From: DATLCI01 sp046714215
Lineage (GTDB): Bacteria > Acidobacteriota > Terriglobia > Terriglobales > Acidobacteriaceae
Reading direction: 5' to 3'
Length of the DNA stretch: 20,326 nt
NCBI GenBank assembly: GCA_046714215.1
Contig: JBKKBM010000238.1
Location: 1-20,326, forward strand
Position numbers and translations under genes: made by a program. How positions within the stretch are numbered: the first letter of the stretch is position 1; each line of letters starts with the position of its first letter. Below the pieces are notes generated by a model. That model searched no databases. It was not told the origin of the DNA and saw only the letters and a list, made by a program, of their open reading frames with translations. Below are positions 1-6,704 of this stretch, one piece after another.

Positions 1-47
1 AAAACAAGGCACTTATCGGCTGCGTCTTGCTGTGTACTCCTTTGTTA

Positions 48-114
48 AGGGGTTATCCCCCCACCCCCCTGGCTACTAATAGAATCAATGAGTTAGCGAG
101 GGGTTATCCTCCAA
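48..114. repeat. Duplicated self-complementary GGGGTTATCC motif
   Basis: The motif AGGGGTTATCCYCC occurs at 48-62 and again at 99-112, 51 bp apart. The first copy is self-complementary (GGGG, TTAT, CCCC) and could form a short hairpin. Function unknown. Confidence 0.45.
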
Positions 115-306
115 CCGACTGAATCCAGGAGGCTTGCGGGCCGATTACCTGATTCCAGAGGGTTTGGCCATCTCTCCTTAACTTAGAGATATATTACATG
201 AATAAATAATAACAGAGCTGGAGGAAGTTGTCAAGGGGTAGGAGGATGTTTTGCAAAATATTCTTTGAGTTATAGGGGAACGCGCTTGGCCATTTGAAGC
301 CGTGCC

Positions 307-445
307 CCTTCGAAAGCGAAGGCGGATTGTGGCGTCCCTAAGGGGACTCGAACCTTTTTTCGTACACTTTCCCAGCACTTACGTGCTGGGCTACGTAAGT
401 CGCGTCCGCCGGGGCGGACTCACCAAACCAGCCGGCGGCTTTTTT
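307..445. other. Cluster of five consecutive hairpins, possible structured RNA
   Basis: Five inverted repeats fall within 139 bases: CCTTCG/CGAAGG (307-322), GTCCC/GGGAC (334-347), an 8-bp perfect stem CCCAGCAC/GTGCTGGG with a 4-nt loop (371-390), GTCCGC/GCGGAC (404-419), and AGCC/GGCT followed by six T (430-445). Read on the minus strand, the 371-390 loop is GTAA, a GNRA-type tetraloop. The last hairpin would be a plus-strand terminator. No known RNA family is recognised, so this is a structural observation only. Confidence 0.35.
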
Positions 446-487
446 CGATATGGCTGAAGCCATAATCCCTTCGAAAACACTACAAGC

Positions 488-528
488 CCGTGCCCTGACG
501 AAAGAGTTGGAATCCGTGCCCTGACGAA
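488..528. repeat. 15-bp direct repeat, 26-bp period
   Basis: CCGTGCCCTGACGAA occurs exactly at 488-502 and 514-528. A related sequence, CCGTGCCCCTTCGAA, lies near 300-313. No gene or transposon end is associated with it. It may be a remnant of a small tandem array. Confidence 0.5.
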
Positions 529-538
529 CGGCAAAAAC

Positions 539-560
539 GCACAGGCTGGAGAGCCTGTGC
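539..560. repeat. Dispersed palindromic element, copy 1
   Basis: Perfect 9-bp inverted repeat GCACAGGCT / AGCCTGTGC around a GGAG loop, followed by CACA. A sister copy with the same right half (GGAGAGCCTGTGCCACA) lies at 11502-11524, more than 10 kb away. Sharing of both stem and flank points to a dispersed REP-like element rather than a gene-specific terminator. Confidence 0.6.
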
Positions 561-695
561 CACAAAGTCACAGTAGCGCCGCTGAAAGCGGCAGCAAAGA
601 AAGTCAGAGGGCGGCGGAAGAGGGCGGCGGGGGCGCAGTAACTCGCCAAGATGTTGGCGTTGGCGGGGGCCTAGACTCAGCTGCGAGCACCTGAT

Positions 696-710
696 AAAAG
701 CCCGGCCTTT
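696..710 (-). terminator. Weak terminator-like hairpin after the 47-aa membrane protein gene
   Basis: On the minus strand the RNA reads AAAGGC-CGG-GCUUUU, a 6-bp stem with one G-U pair ending in a short U run, 11 bases beyond the stop of the gene at 721-864. It is short and A/U-rich at the base, so this is only a candidate. Confidence 0.28.
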
Positions 711-720
711 GGGGGACGAC

Positions 721-864
721 TCAACCTCGGCGTCCGCTCAACAGATTGATGACCACCACCACCAGGGCCACCACCAGCAGCAGGTGGACCAGACTTCCGG
801 CTACTTTGAAGCTGAAACCCAGCAGCCACATGATCAAAAGGATTGCGACGATCGTCCACAACAT
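721..864 (-). CDS. lmo0937-family mini membrane protein (47 aa)
   Basis: A 47-residue, almost entirely hydrophobic protein. It begins MLWTIVAILLIMWLLGF and has two membrane segments (about residues 2-17 and 22-42), a single Lys at the turn and an SGRRG basic tail. This pattern matches the small lmo0937 family (DUF5670), found next to stress and envelope genes in many soil bacteria; the biochemical role is unknown. The ATG at 864 is chosen because AGGAGA lies 6 bases upstream (minus strand). A longer in-frame reading has an unlikely basic, proline-rich leader. It is the last gene of a minus-strand run of envelope genes, 127 bases after the SYLF gene, with a strong hairpin between them. Confidence 0.8.
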   Translation of the reverse strand: MLWTIVAILLIMWLLGFSFKVAGSLVHLLLVVALVVVVINLLSGRRG

Positions 865-922
865 AGTTGTTCTCCTGTACTGGTCCGGCAAGCAAGTTGT
901 TGGATGCAGGTGCAGCCGCCGT

Positions 923-960
923 GGCCAAGCCCCCGCTCCTTGCGGAGAAGGGGGCTGGCC
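923..960. repeat. Long intergenic hairpin between SYLF gene and mini membrane gene
   Basis: Nested inverted repeat: GGCC (923-926) pairs with 957-960, AGCCCCC (928-934) with GGGGGCT (950-956), and CTCC with GGAG inside, around a TTGC loop. There is one bulged base. No T tract follows on either strand, so it is not a standard intrinsic terminator. It may stabilise the upstream mRNA 3' end or be a REP-type repeat. Confidence 0.5.
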
Positions 961-991
961 GTTGGGGAACCCGTGACGGCGATGAATCCCG

Positions 992-1699
992 TTATTTCTT
1001 CTCGCCTTCGCGCACTTCCGCGGACCGAGCATGCGCATCGCTGTGCCGCACTGCGGCCATGAACGACGACGCTACCGCCGGGGTGGCTACCGAACCGCTG
1101 AGAATGGCGCGCTGGCGCAGCAGCTTGCGGTAGATGTCCTTGGTGGAATCGTCATCCTGCTGCACGACCGCTCCCGTCAAAGAGATGCCGGCAAACAAGC
1201 CCTTGGCGCGCGAATACGTCAGGATCTCGCTGTCCGCCTTCCAGTCCGTGCCCGCCGAGGCGTGGCGTCCGACCGGTCCCGCAGCGGCGGCGGCGTCGCC
1301 CCCGATCTGGAACTTGTTCGACAACATCCGCTGCATCCCCTGGTCGTTCATCACGGTCATGACCAGGTCGATGCTTTCAGCACCGATCTGCAGGCCCCAG
1401 CTTCCGCCCCCGATGGAGATGAAAGCCGGCGCGCTCCAGCCTGTGGCCGTACGGCAGGTAGCGACGCCGCGGCCGTGTTTCCCGCCGAAGATGAACGCCG
1501 CTTTCACCATGCGCGGCACTACCGCGATGCATTTCGCGTTGTCGATGACCTCTTCGGGAATGCCTTTGTCGGGCGCGGACATGATCTCGTCCAACACCTT
1601 CGCGGCATTGCCTAGACGCTCGATCGAATCCTTTTTCCCACCCGCCCAGGCAAAACTGCTCAGGCATAACACCACAACTAAACAGATAGATTTCTTCAT
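992..1699 (-). CDS. SYLF-domain (DUF500) secreted lipid-binding protein
   Basis: A protein of 235 aa. An N-terminal signal peptide (MKKSICLVVVLCLSSFAWA, cleavage after about residue 19) is followed by the SYLF/Ysc84-like domain. Landmarks are VLDEIM, GIPEEVIDNAKCIAVVP, FIFGGKHGRGVATCR, WSAPAFISIGGGSWGLQIG, DLVMTVMN and the glycine-rich end GLFAGISLTGAVVQQDDD. SYLF domains bind lipids in eukaryotes; bacterial members are periplasmic or outer-membrane proteins of unknown function, often in stress clusters. The start at 1699 has GGAGG 8 bases upstream and begins the signal peptide exactly; an upstream in-frame reading adds only a charged leader. The Ser/Ala-rich C-terminal tail (last about 35 residues) lies outside the domain. 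Confidence 0.88.
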   Translation of the reverse strand: MKKSICLVVVLCLSSFAWAGGKKDSIERLGNAAKVLDEIMSAPDKGIPEEVIDNAKCIAVVPRMVKAAFIFGGKHGRGVATCRTATGWSAPAFISIGGGSWGLQIGAESIDLVMTVMNDQGMQRMLSNKFQIGGDAAAAAGPVGRHASAGTDWKADSEILTYSRAKGLFAGISLTGAVVQQDDDSTKDIYRKLLRQRAILSGSVATPAVASSFMAAVRHSDAHARSAEVREGEKK

Positions 1700-1804
1700 C
1701 GTTACAGCCTCCACGGCTGTGGGTCGTACGGTCTCGCTCGGGCGATGATCCGCCCGGCGGTCTGCTTCTCGCGGGGTCACGACCCTGCCGATCGAGTGCG
1801 TTGG

Positions 1805-1822
1805 GATGGTCCTGCGACCATC
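1805..1822. other. Short perfect hairpin upstream of SYLF gene
   Basis: GATGGTC and GACCATC enclose a CTGC loop, 29 bases past the stop of the 56-aa gene on the minus strand. There is no T tract, so it is a weak candidate for a transcript 3' end. Confidence 0.3.
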
Positions 1823-1850
1823 AAATAAATACTCAGCTCCCGGACGTTGC

Positions 1851-2021
1851 CTACGACGGGTCTTTCTGCCGGGTCGCTTTCACGCCCGTCAAGATCCCCA
1901 AGCCGGTCAACACGATCCCGCCTACCACGATCCACTGCACCGGCACGTGCAGCATGACGGCGCCATAGATCAGGCCGCCGATCAGGATCAAATAGCCGAC
2001 GATGTAAATCCCAAATGACAT
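1851..2021 (-). CDS. Small two-helix membrane protein (56 aa), unknown
   Basis: A 56-aa open frame starting MSFGIYIVGYLILIGG. There are two hydrophobic helices, residues 3-24 and 29-47, separated by a short HVPVQ turn, and a charged tail KATRQKDPS. It is preceded by AAAGAGG 7 bases before the ATG, and sits 22 bases downstream of the 51-aa DUF3309 gene's stop on the same strand, so co-transcription is likely. I do not recognise a named family; comparable small inner-membrane proteins with this layout occur in acidobacterial stress cassettes. The existence of the gene is inferred from its ribosome binding site, its hydrophobic pattern and its neighbours. Confidence 0.7.
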   Translation of the reverse strand: MSFGIYIVGYLILIGGLIYGAVMLHVPVQWIVVGGIVLTGLGILTGVKATRQKDPS

Positions 2022-2043
2022 TCTTGGCCTCTTTCCAGACTGT

Positions 2044-2199
2044 TTAAATACGCCCCAGCAGTAGCAAGATCACCACGATGACCAACACCAGTCCCAGCCC
2101 GCCGGTGGGGTAATATCCCCATTGCTTGCTGTGCGGCCAGCGGGGAAGCGCCCCTAGCAGGGCCAGGATCAAGATCACGATCAAGATAGTTCCAAGCAT
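2044..2199 (-). CDS. DUF3309 family mini membrane protein (51 aa)
   Basis: A 51-aa protein with helix 1 (MLGTILIVILILALLGALP), a short loop with the signature WPHSKQWGYYPTGG, and helix 2 (LGLVLVIVVILLLLGRI). The loop with Trp, Tyr-Tyr-Pro and Gly-Gly is characteristic of DUF3309, a widespread family of very small membrane proteins of unknown function. The ATG has AAGGAG 7 bases upstream. It lies between the OmpA-family gene (59 bases upstream) and the 56-aa membrane gene, all on the minus strand. Confidence 0.85.
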   Translation of the reverse strand: MLGTILIVILILALLGALPRWPHSKQWGYYPTGGLGLVLVIVVILLLLGRI

Positions 2200-2258
2200 G
2201 TAGTGCTCCTTTTCTTTGCGCCCCGCGGTTTACGCGCTAGGGTTCACACGCCAAGCGG

Positions 2259-3890
2259 TTAGCGCAGGCTTCCCGTTGTAGTGGTGGTCGTGATGGTCGT
2301 CTTCTGACCGATCGCTTCCCCGGAAACAACCAGTTCCACCCGTCGGTTCTGCTGACGTCCGGTGGAGTTGTCATTGGTGGCCACGGGCAAAGTCTCGCCA
2401 AAGCCTCTTGCCTTCACGGAAGCCGTGGCTACGCCCTGTTGCACGAGGTAATCGCGCACCGAGCCCGCCCGGTTCTCTGACAGTTGTTGATTCATCTCGT
2501 CGCTGCCCACGCTGTCCGTGTATCCGCCCACTTCAATGTCCAGCCCCGGATAAGCGACCAGGATGCCGGCAACCTTCGCCAGCTTCTCGCGTGCGCCCGG
2601 CTTCAACGAGTACTTGCCGGTGTCGAACAGAACCCCTGACATGCTGACGATCAATCCGCGGGCGCTGTCGCGCGTTTGCAGGATGGTGTTCAACTGCTCC
2701 GACAAACGAGTCCGCATGGCTGTTTTTTCCGCGTCCGATTGCTGCTGCGCATTTAGTGCATCCGCTTGCGCTTGTAGCGCAGCCTTTTGCGCATCTTCTT
2801 GCGCCTGCAAGGTGGCTAGCCGTGACTTTTCCGCCTCTGCTTTGGCCGCAGCGATGGCGTCAGCCGATGCTGCCTGGCTGTTGGCCAGGTCCGCTTGGGC
2901 CTTCGCCGCATCCGACTGCGCCCGGGCGGCGTCAGCTTGGGCTCGGACGGCGTCAGACTGGGCTACTTCCTTCTCCCGGTTCGCGTCATTGGCCTGGGCT
3001 CGCGAACGGGCTTCCGCATCCGCCGCGCCTTGCAGCGCATTCGCTTGGCGCTCTTCCGCCATCCGCTTCACGGATATGGCGCGAGCATCTTCGGCCACTT
3101 GCACCGCTTCGCGCGCCACCGCGATCAGAGGTTTCTTGGGTACGTTCTTCTGCACCGCGTAGGCGTCCGCCTGGTTCATTAATCGTACCGCGCGTGCATA
3201 GCTGTCGCTGGCGTAGCGCTCCGCACCCTGCGATTGGGCGATGCGCAACGCATTGCGCGCTTCAAAGAATTCCAGCGGCAGATTCGCATTCAGCACCACC
3301 GGATCGAAGTTGTACCCGGTCGGAATGTATCCGCCCCGCTCGATGAAGTCATGCTTGGCATGCAAGGGTTGGGTCGCGCCCTGGGTATCAACCCGGATCA
3401 CATTCTCCAGCACCACCACGTTGCTGGGTTCCCGCACCGCATAATACGGTTCGGCGGTCACCAAAAGCGCGAAGGCTTGCAGGTCAGTGGTTACGTTCAG
3501 CTTGCCCCGGTCGCCATTCAACAACAGTTCGCCCAGGTTGACGGCGCGTCCTTCCGGCGTGATCGCCCACAGCACATACGTTAAATACTCATTGCCGTAA
3601 CCGGTGGCTTTGGAGAGTTCATCAAATTCCACTTCGATCTCGATGTAGCCCTGCTTGCTCTCCACTTTCGCTTCGCCGCTGGCTTTGGGCATCAAGTCCG
3701 TGCCTTTAAAATCCACCTTGGTGGCGCCGCCGCGATGCTTGTAGTTCACCGCCTGCACATTCCGGCTGACCACATTCACCCGAAAAGTGGGGGTCTGCGC
3801 CATCGGTTCTACGCGCTGGTTATGGGCGGGGTTGGTTTGCGCGAATGCGCTCAAGCTGAGGGTCATAGCTAACAAAAATTTTGTATTCAT
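2259..3890 (-). CDS. OmpA-family outer-membrane protein with long coiled coil
   Basis: A 543-aa exported protein. A signal peptide (MNTKFLLAMTLSLSAFA) is followed by a beta-rich domain (about 35-185) and a DUF4398-like helical stretch (about 205-280). Next is an Ala/Gln/Asp-rich coiled coil (about 280-395) containing five 7-residue units of the AQ-S/A-DAAR type. A C-terminal OmpA peptidoglycan-binding domain (about 419-521) has GYTDSVG and ENRAGSVRDYL, where Asp and Arg are the usual diaminopimelate-contacting residues; a TTTTTT tail ends the protein. Two in-frame ATGs lie 6 bases apart (3896 and 3890). AAGGA directly abuts the first and is 6 bases from the second, so 3890 is preferred. A small hairpin (3903-3916) sits just upstream of the Shine-Dalgarno. 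The likely role is tethering the outer membrane to peptidoglycan. Confidence 0.87.
   Translation of the reverse strand: MNTKFLLAMTLSLSAFAQTNPAHNQRVEPMAQTPTFRVNVVSRNVQAVNYKHRGGATKVDFKGTDLMPKASGEAKVESKQGYIEIEVEFDELSKATGYGNEYLTYVLWAITPEGRAVNLGELLLNGDRGKLNVTTDLQAFALLVTAEPYYAVREPSNVVVLENVIRVDTQGATQPLHAKHDFIERGGYIPTGYNFDPVVLNANLPLEFFEARNALRIAQSQGAERYASDSYARAVRLMNQADAYAVQKNVPKKPLIAVAREAVQVAEDARAISVKRMAEERQANALQGAADAEARSRAQANDANREKEVAQSDAVRAQADAARAQSDAAKAQADLANSQAASADAIAAAKAEAEKSRLATLQAQEDAQKAALQAQADALNAQQQSDAEKTAMRTRLSEQLNTILQTRDSARGLIVSMSGVLFDTGKYSLKPGAREKLAKVAGILVAYPGLDIEVGGYTDSVGSDEMNQQLSENRAGSVRDYLVQQGVATASVKARGFGETLPVATNDNSTGRQQNRRVELVVSGEAIGQKTTITTTTTTGSLR
2862..2966 (-). repeat. Heptad repeat in OmpA-family coiled coil
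   Basis: Five consecutive 7-residue units in the OmpA-like protein (AQSDAVR, AQADAAR, AQSDAAK, AQADLAN, SQAASAD) are encoded by a 21-bp periodic DNA tract. This indicates growth by tandem duplication within the coiled coil. Confidence 0.65.
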
Positions 3891-3987
3891 GATCATTCCT
3901 TAGGCAGATGTCTGCCGGGTTGCAGATGCGAGTTACCGACGCCGTCTGTCCGGGTATGGGGGTAGGCGGCGCGCTAAGTTAAAGTAG

Positions 3988-6315
3988 TTAACGCCCCGCT
4001 TGCAGGCGCAGATCTTGGTCGAGGCGGAAGTTCAACAGCGTTTCCGCGGGAACGCGCACTTGTTTCCCGCGCGTCAGTACTTCTGCGCCCAGGCCGCCTC
4101 CCGCACCAATGGCCGCGCCGATGGCTGCACCCTTGCCGCCGCCGACAATCGCGCCGATCAGGGTTCCCAGGGCCGCTCCGCCACCTACCATGATGGCCGT
4201 CTTGCGGTTCGCGCCTACAGCTTGTCCGCCCTGCTGTTCCAGGTCGCCGGTGCTGATCAGGTACTTCGTGCCGTTCACGGTCAGTGAGTCCACATCCAGT
4301 ACCAACTCGGCCGCAGTGGTCACACCGCCGGTGCTGGTGCTGCGGATAATCAGTCGCGCATCCGCGCCCCGCGGGATGATGACCCCGCCGGAACTGTTCA
4401 CTACGTCGCTGGCGACTACCGCGGAGAAGGTTTGCCCCACGGACGCCTTGTCTGAGTCGATCAGCTCGTTCGTGCGGATCGAAAGCTCGGTGCCGCTTAC
4501 CAGAGTGGTGGGCCCGGTCGTCTCATTGCTACTGCGCGCGCGTCCCAGCACTTCAAACTCGGCACGGCAGCCCTGGTCTACCCACACTCCGTTGTTGTCA
4601 AAACCCCACGTCCGGTTCTGGGTGCACTCCGTTTCGCCGAGTTGACGCACAAAGCGTACTTCGTTGCTGCGATTCGCGGCGCAGTTTGTTCGCCCGTAGC
4701 CATTGGTGGGCAAAGACTCGCAGTTGAACCGCTGGGCCAGTTGGCTGGTCCCGTACCCCAGCCGCAGCGTCTCGCCTTCGTTCACCACTACCTGGTTGGT
4801 CTGCCCGTTCATCGCGTATCGCACGGTCAGCGTCTTGGCTAGGCCCGGCGCCGGGTCTCCGCCCATGGTGTTGCTGTTCACCTGCAGATTGAGTTGGTTG
4901 TTCCGCACCTGCGAGTTGAGCCGCGCCGTCACATCAGAACTGCGGTAGCCCGATCCATACGTCGCCCGGCTGATCTTCAGATTGCTTTCCAAGTTGCCGC
5001 TGTTCAGCCGCAGCATGTCGCCTTCGTTCACCACTATTTGGTTGGTCTGTCCGTTCATCGCGTATTGCACGGTCAGCGTCTTGGCTAGGCCCGGCGCCGG
5101 GTCTCCGCCCATGGTGCTACTGTTCACCTGCAGATCGAGTTGGTTGTTCCGCACTTGCGAGTTGAGCCGCGCCGTCACGTCGGAACTGCGGTAGCCCGAT
5201 CCATACGTCGCTCGGCTTATCTGTAGATTGCTTGGCTGATGTTCGCTGCCGCTGTTCAGCCGCAGCATGTCGCCATCGTTGACCACTACCTCGTTTGTCT
5301 CCCCGTTCAAGGCATATTGCACGGTGAGGTTTTTGGCTCGTCCTGGTGCCGGGTCGCCACCCATCGTGTCGCTGTTGACTTGAAGATGGAGCTGGTTGCC
5401 CCGCACTTGTGAGTTGAGCCGTGACGTCACGTCCGCTGTCTGGTATCCCGATCCATACGTGGCCCGATTGATCTGTAGGGCACTCTGATTACTCGGGTAG
5501 CTGCCGGTGTTCAACCGCAGCATGTCGCCGTCGTTCACCACGATTTCGTTCTTCTGGCCGTTCACGGCGTATTGCACGGTGAGGCGTTTAGCTCGCCCCG
5601 GAGCAGGGTCGCCGCCCATGGTGTCGCTGTTGACCTGCATATTGATCTGATTGCCCTGGACCTGCGAGTTGAGCCGCGTCGTCACATCTACGGTACGAAA
5701 GTTCGAGCCATATGTTGCCCGGTCGATCTGCAACGTGCCCCGATGGTCGCCGTCGTTCCCGCTGGTCAGGTGCAGCGTGTCCCCCTCACGCACCACGCTC
5801 TGCTGGTTCTGCCCGCTGATCACATAATTCACGGTCAGGGTTTTTTCTTCCCCCGGGGCCGGGTCACCCCCCATATTCTGGTTTGTGACTTGCATGTGGA
5901 GCTGCTCACCTTGGATCTGCGAGTTCAAGCGTGCGGTCACGTCGAGCGACCGGTTGCCGTACGCGTAGATGGCGCGGTTGATGTGCAGTCCGCTTTGATA
6001 GGTGTTGAACACCTGCAATCGGACCCGCTGGTTGTCCCGGAAAGTTAACTGGCGGCTCTGGCCGTCGCTGTCCTTCAGCTGTAAACGCAGCCACCGGTTA
6101 CGGCCGCGTCTCTGCGGGGCACCCAGAGTTGTGCTATTTACGGTAAACGTCAGGTCGTCGCCTTCAACCAGCGAGCGCACCCTCTCGGTCACATCCATCC
6201 AGGCTTTGCCTGAGCCGTAATCCGCGCGGACGATCTCCCAGCCGCTTTGGGGTACAGCGAACACGGGAAGCGCTGCCAAGCAAACGAGTGCGAAAATTAT
6301 GAGCAATCTTTTCAC
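3988..6315 (-). CDS. Secreted tandem-repeat protein with DUF3011 and glycine-zipper C-terminus
   Basis: 775 aa, GTG start with GGAG 8 bases upstream. A signal peptide (residues 1-20, MKRLLIIFALVCLAALPVFA) is followed by one diverged and five clear repeats of about 76-84 residues (about 24-102, 110-184, 194-270, 279-354, 363-438, 445-518). Each has YGSG, DVT-RLNSQV, a QLxLQVNS segment, TMGGDPAPG, LTVxYAxNGQ and GDMLRLN; the core resembles the DUF3395-type beta domain. Residues 530-592 match DUF3011, with four conserved Cys (NCES, TNCA, TECT, GCRAEF) and WGFDNNGVWVDQGC. Residues 605-775 form a domain common in acidobacterial exported proteins, containing a glycine zipper (VGGGAALGTLIGAIVGGGKG). 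Probably cell-surface or outer-membrane associated; exact role unknown. Confidence 0.82.
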   Translation of the reverse strand: MKRLLIIFALVCLAALPVFAVPQSGWEIVRADYGSGKAWMDVTERVRSLVEGDDLTFTVNSTTLGAPQRRGRNRWLRLQLKDSDGQSRQLTFRDNQRVRLQVFNTYQSGLHINRAIYAYGNRSLDVTARLNSQIQGEQLHMQVTNQNMGGDPAPGEEKTLTVNYVISGQNQQSVVREGDTLHLTSGNDGDHRGTLQIDRATYGSNFRTVDVTTRLNSQVQGNQINMQVNSDTMGGDPAPGRAKRLTVQYAVNGQKNEIVVNDGDMLRLNTGSYPSNQSALQINRATYGSGYQTADVTSRLNSQVRGNQLHLQVNSDTMGGDPAPGRAKNLTVQYALNGETNEVVVNDGDMLRLNSGSEHQPSNLQISRATYGSGYRSSDVTARLNSQVRNNQLDLQVNSSTMGGDPAPGLAKTLTVQYAMNGQTNQIVVNEGDMLRLNSGNLESNLKISRATYGSGYRSSDVTARLNSQVRNNQLNLQVNSNTMGGDPAPGLAKTLTVRYAMNGQTNQVVVNEGETLRLGYGTSQLAQRFNCESLPTNGYGRTNCAANRSNEVRFVRQLGETECTQNRTWGFDNNGVWVDQGCRAEFEVLGRARSSNETTGPTTLVSGTELSIRTNELIDSDKASVGQTFSAVVASDVVNSSGGVIIPRGADARLIIRSTSTGGVTTAAELVLDVDSLTVNGTKYLISTGDLEQQGGQAVGANRKTAIMVGGGAALGTLIGAIVGGGKGAAIGAAIGAGGGLGAEVLTRGKQVRVPAETLLNFRLDQDLRLQAGR
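4762..6246 (-). repeat. Six-unit internal tandem repeat array
   Basis: The array encodes the beta-domain repeats of the 775-aa protein. Units 4 and 5 (the last two, nearest the C-terminus) are almost identical in DNA: a 39-base stretch around GGCCCGGCGCCGGGTCTCC recurs exactly 246 bp apart (4832 and 5078). Units 1-3 are more diverged and the first unit is barely recognisable. This gradient suggests recent duplication at the C-terminal side. Confidence 0.8.
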
Positions 6316-6470
6316 GGGGGATCTCCTCTATCGAAGTTGTGGTGAGTGCCGATGCAGCGGCGGACTGGCACATTGTGACTAATGTGGCGCTAGTTCGTGG
6401 GAAACGTTCTGCGACGATCAGAAGTGGGAAGGTCATGCCGTGGGAACACCGTCTTCCAGGCCCGCTAGGT

Positions 6471-6504
6471 ATGTCGCAGAAGGTATGATGCGCATTTGCG
6501 ACAT
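6471..6504. promoter_or_regulatory. Inverted repeat ATGTCGCA-N18-TGCGACAT, possible operator
   Basis: Perfect 8-bp arms separated by 18 bases, about 155 bp upstream of the repeat-protein start. The length and spacing fit a dimeric regulator site on two faces of the DNA, or a cruciform. No regulator is assigned. Confidence 0.35.
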
Positions 6505-6657
6505 GGCGGCGGCACGAAAAATCCGCGTGGTCGTCGGCCGAGACGGCGCCTGGCTGTCTCTTCTTACTTCACCTTAGCAGTGGCGGCGGGTCGGGTCTGG
6601 TCATTACTGCTCATGGGAGCAGCAACGCTAATGTGATGCTTTACGGTGCGAACATTC

Positions 6658-6675
6658 CCGATTCAGGCGAATCGG
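6658..6675 (-). terminator. Candidate terminator after the glycosyltransferase gene
   Basis: A perfect 7-bp stem CCGATTC/GAATCGG with a 4-base loop lies 29 bases past the glycosyltransferase stop on the minus strand. It is followed by GAATGTT rather than a clean T run, so it is a weak intrinsic terminator at best. Confidence 0.35.
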
Positions 6676-6704
6676 TCTGACCTGATCCTGCCGATCAACG
6701 GGCC

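Larger units (their letters stand above)
1..720. other. Gene-free, hairpin- and repeat-rich leader region
   Basis: I see no supportable gene here. Open frames exist on the minus strand (for example 338-649), but they have no ribosome binding site, run through perfect hairpins and read as low-complexity sequence. Visible content: a duplicated GGGGTTATCC motif (48-62 and 99-114); perfect inverted repeats at 307-322, 334-347, 371-390 and 404-419; a small hairpin followed by six T at 430-445; a 15-bp direct repeat (488-502 and 514-528); and a dispersed palindrome (539-560). The first 280 bases are visibly more AT-rich than the rest. This looks like an intergenic or decayed region and may contain a structured RNA, which I cannot identify. 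Confidence 0.55.
6316..6704. promoter_or_regulatory. 389-bp intergenic region upstream of the repeat-protein gene
   Basis: No gene is supportable here. It contains the end of the glycosyltransferase transcript (hairpin 6658-6675), a second 6-bp hairpin CTGCTC/GAGCAG (6607-6622), and a long-armed inverted repeat ATGTCGCA-N18-TGCGACAT (6471-6504). The promoter of the repeat-protein gene must lie here, but I cannot place -10/-35 boxes with confidence. Confidence 0.45.

Noticed and set aside
331..405. tRNA or tmRNA 3' end on the minus strand, from GGTTCGAGTCCCC and a following GCCA
   Set aside because: The T-stem would pair at only two positions. No matching 5' acceptor strand or D/anticodon arms can be found, and no tmRNA 5' end or tag-peptide reading frame is visible upstream.
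488..528. CRISPR array
   Set aside because: Only two short 15-bp exact repeats with an 11-bp gap, no regular repeat-spacer series and no cas genes.
338..649. 103-aa open frame on the minus strand
   Set aside because: No ribosome binding site, passes through several perfect hairpins and the dispersed palindrome, and has no recognisable protein features.
2563..3162. Long Ala/Ser/Cys-rich plus-strand frame opposite the OmpA-like gene
   Set aside because: It is the antisense shadow of the Ala-rich coiled coil; GC-rich codon periodicity opens the opposite frame.
4762..6246. CRISPR-like or satellite non-coding repeats
   Set aside because: The repeats are in frame in one long secreted protein and vary mostly at tolerated positions; they are protein-domain repeats.
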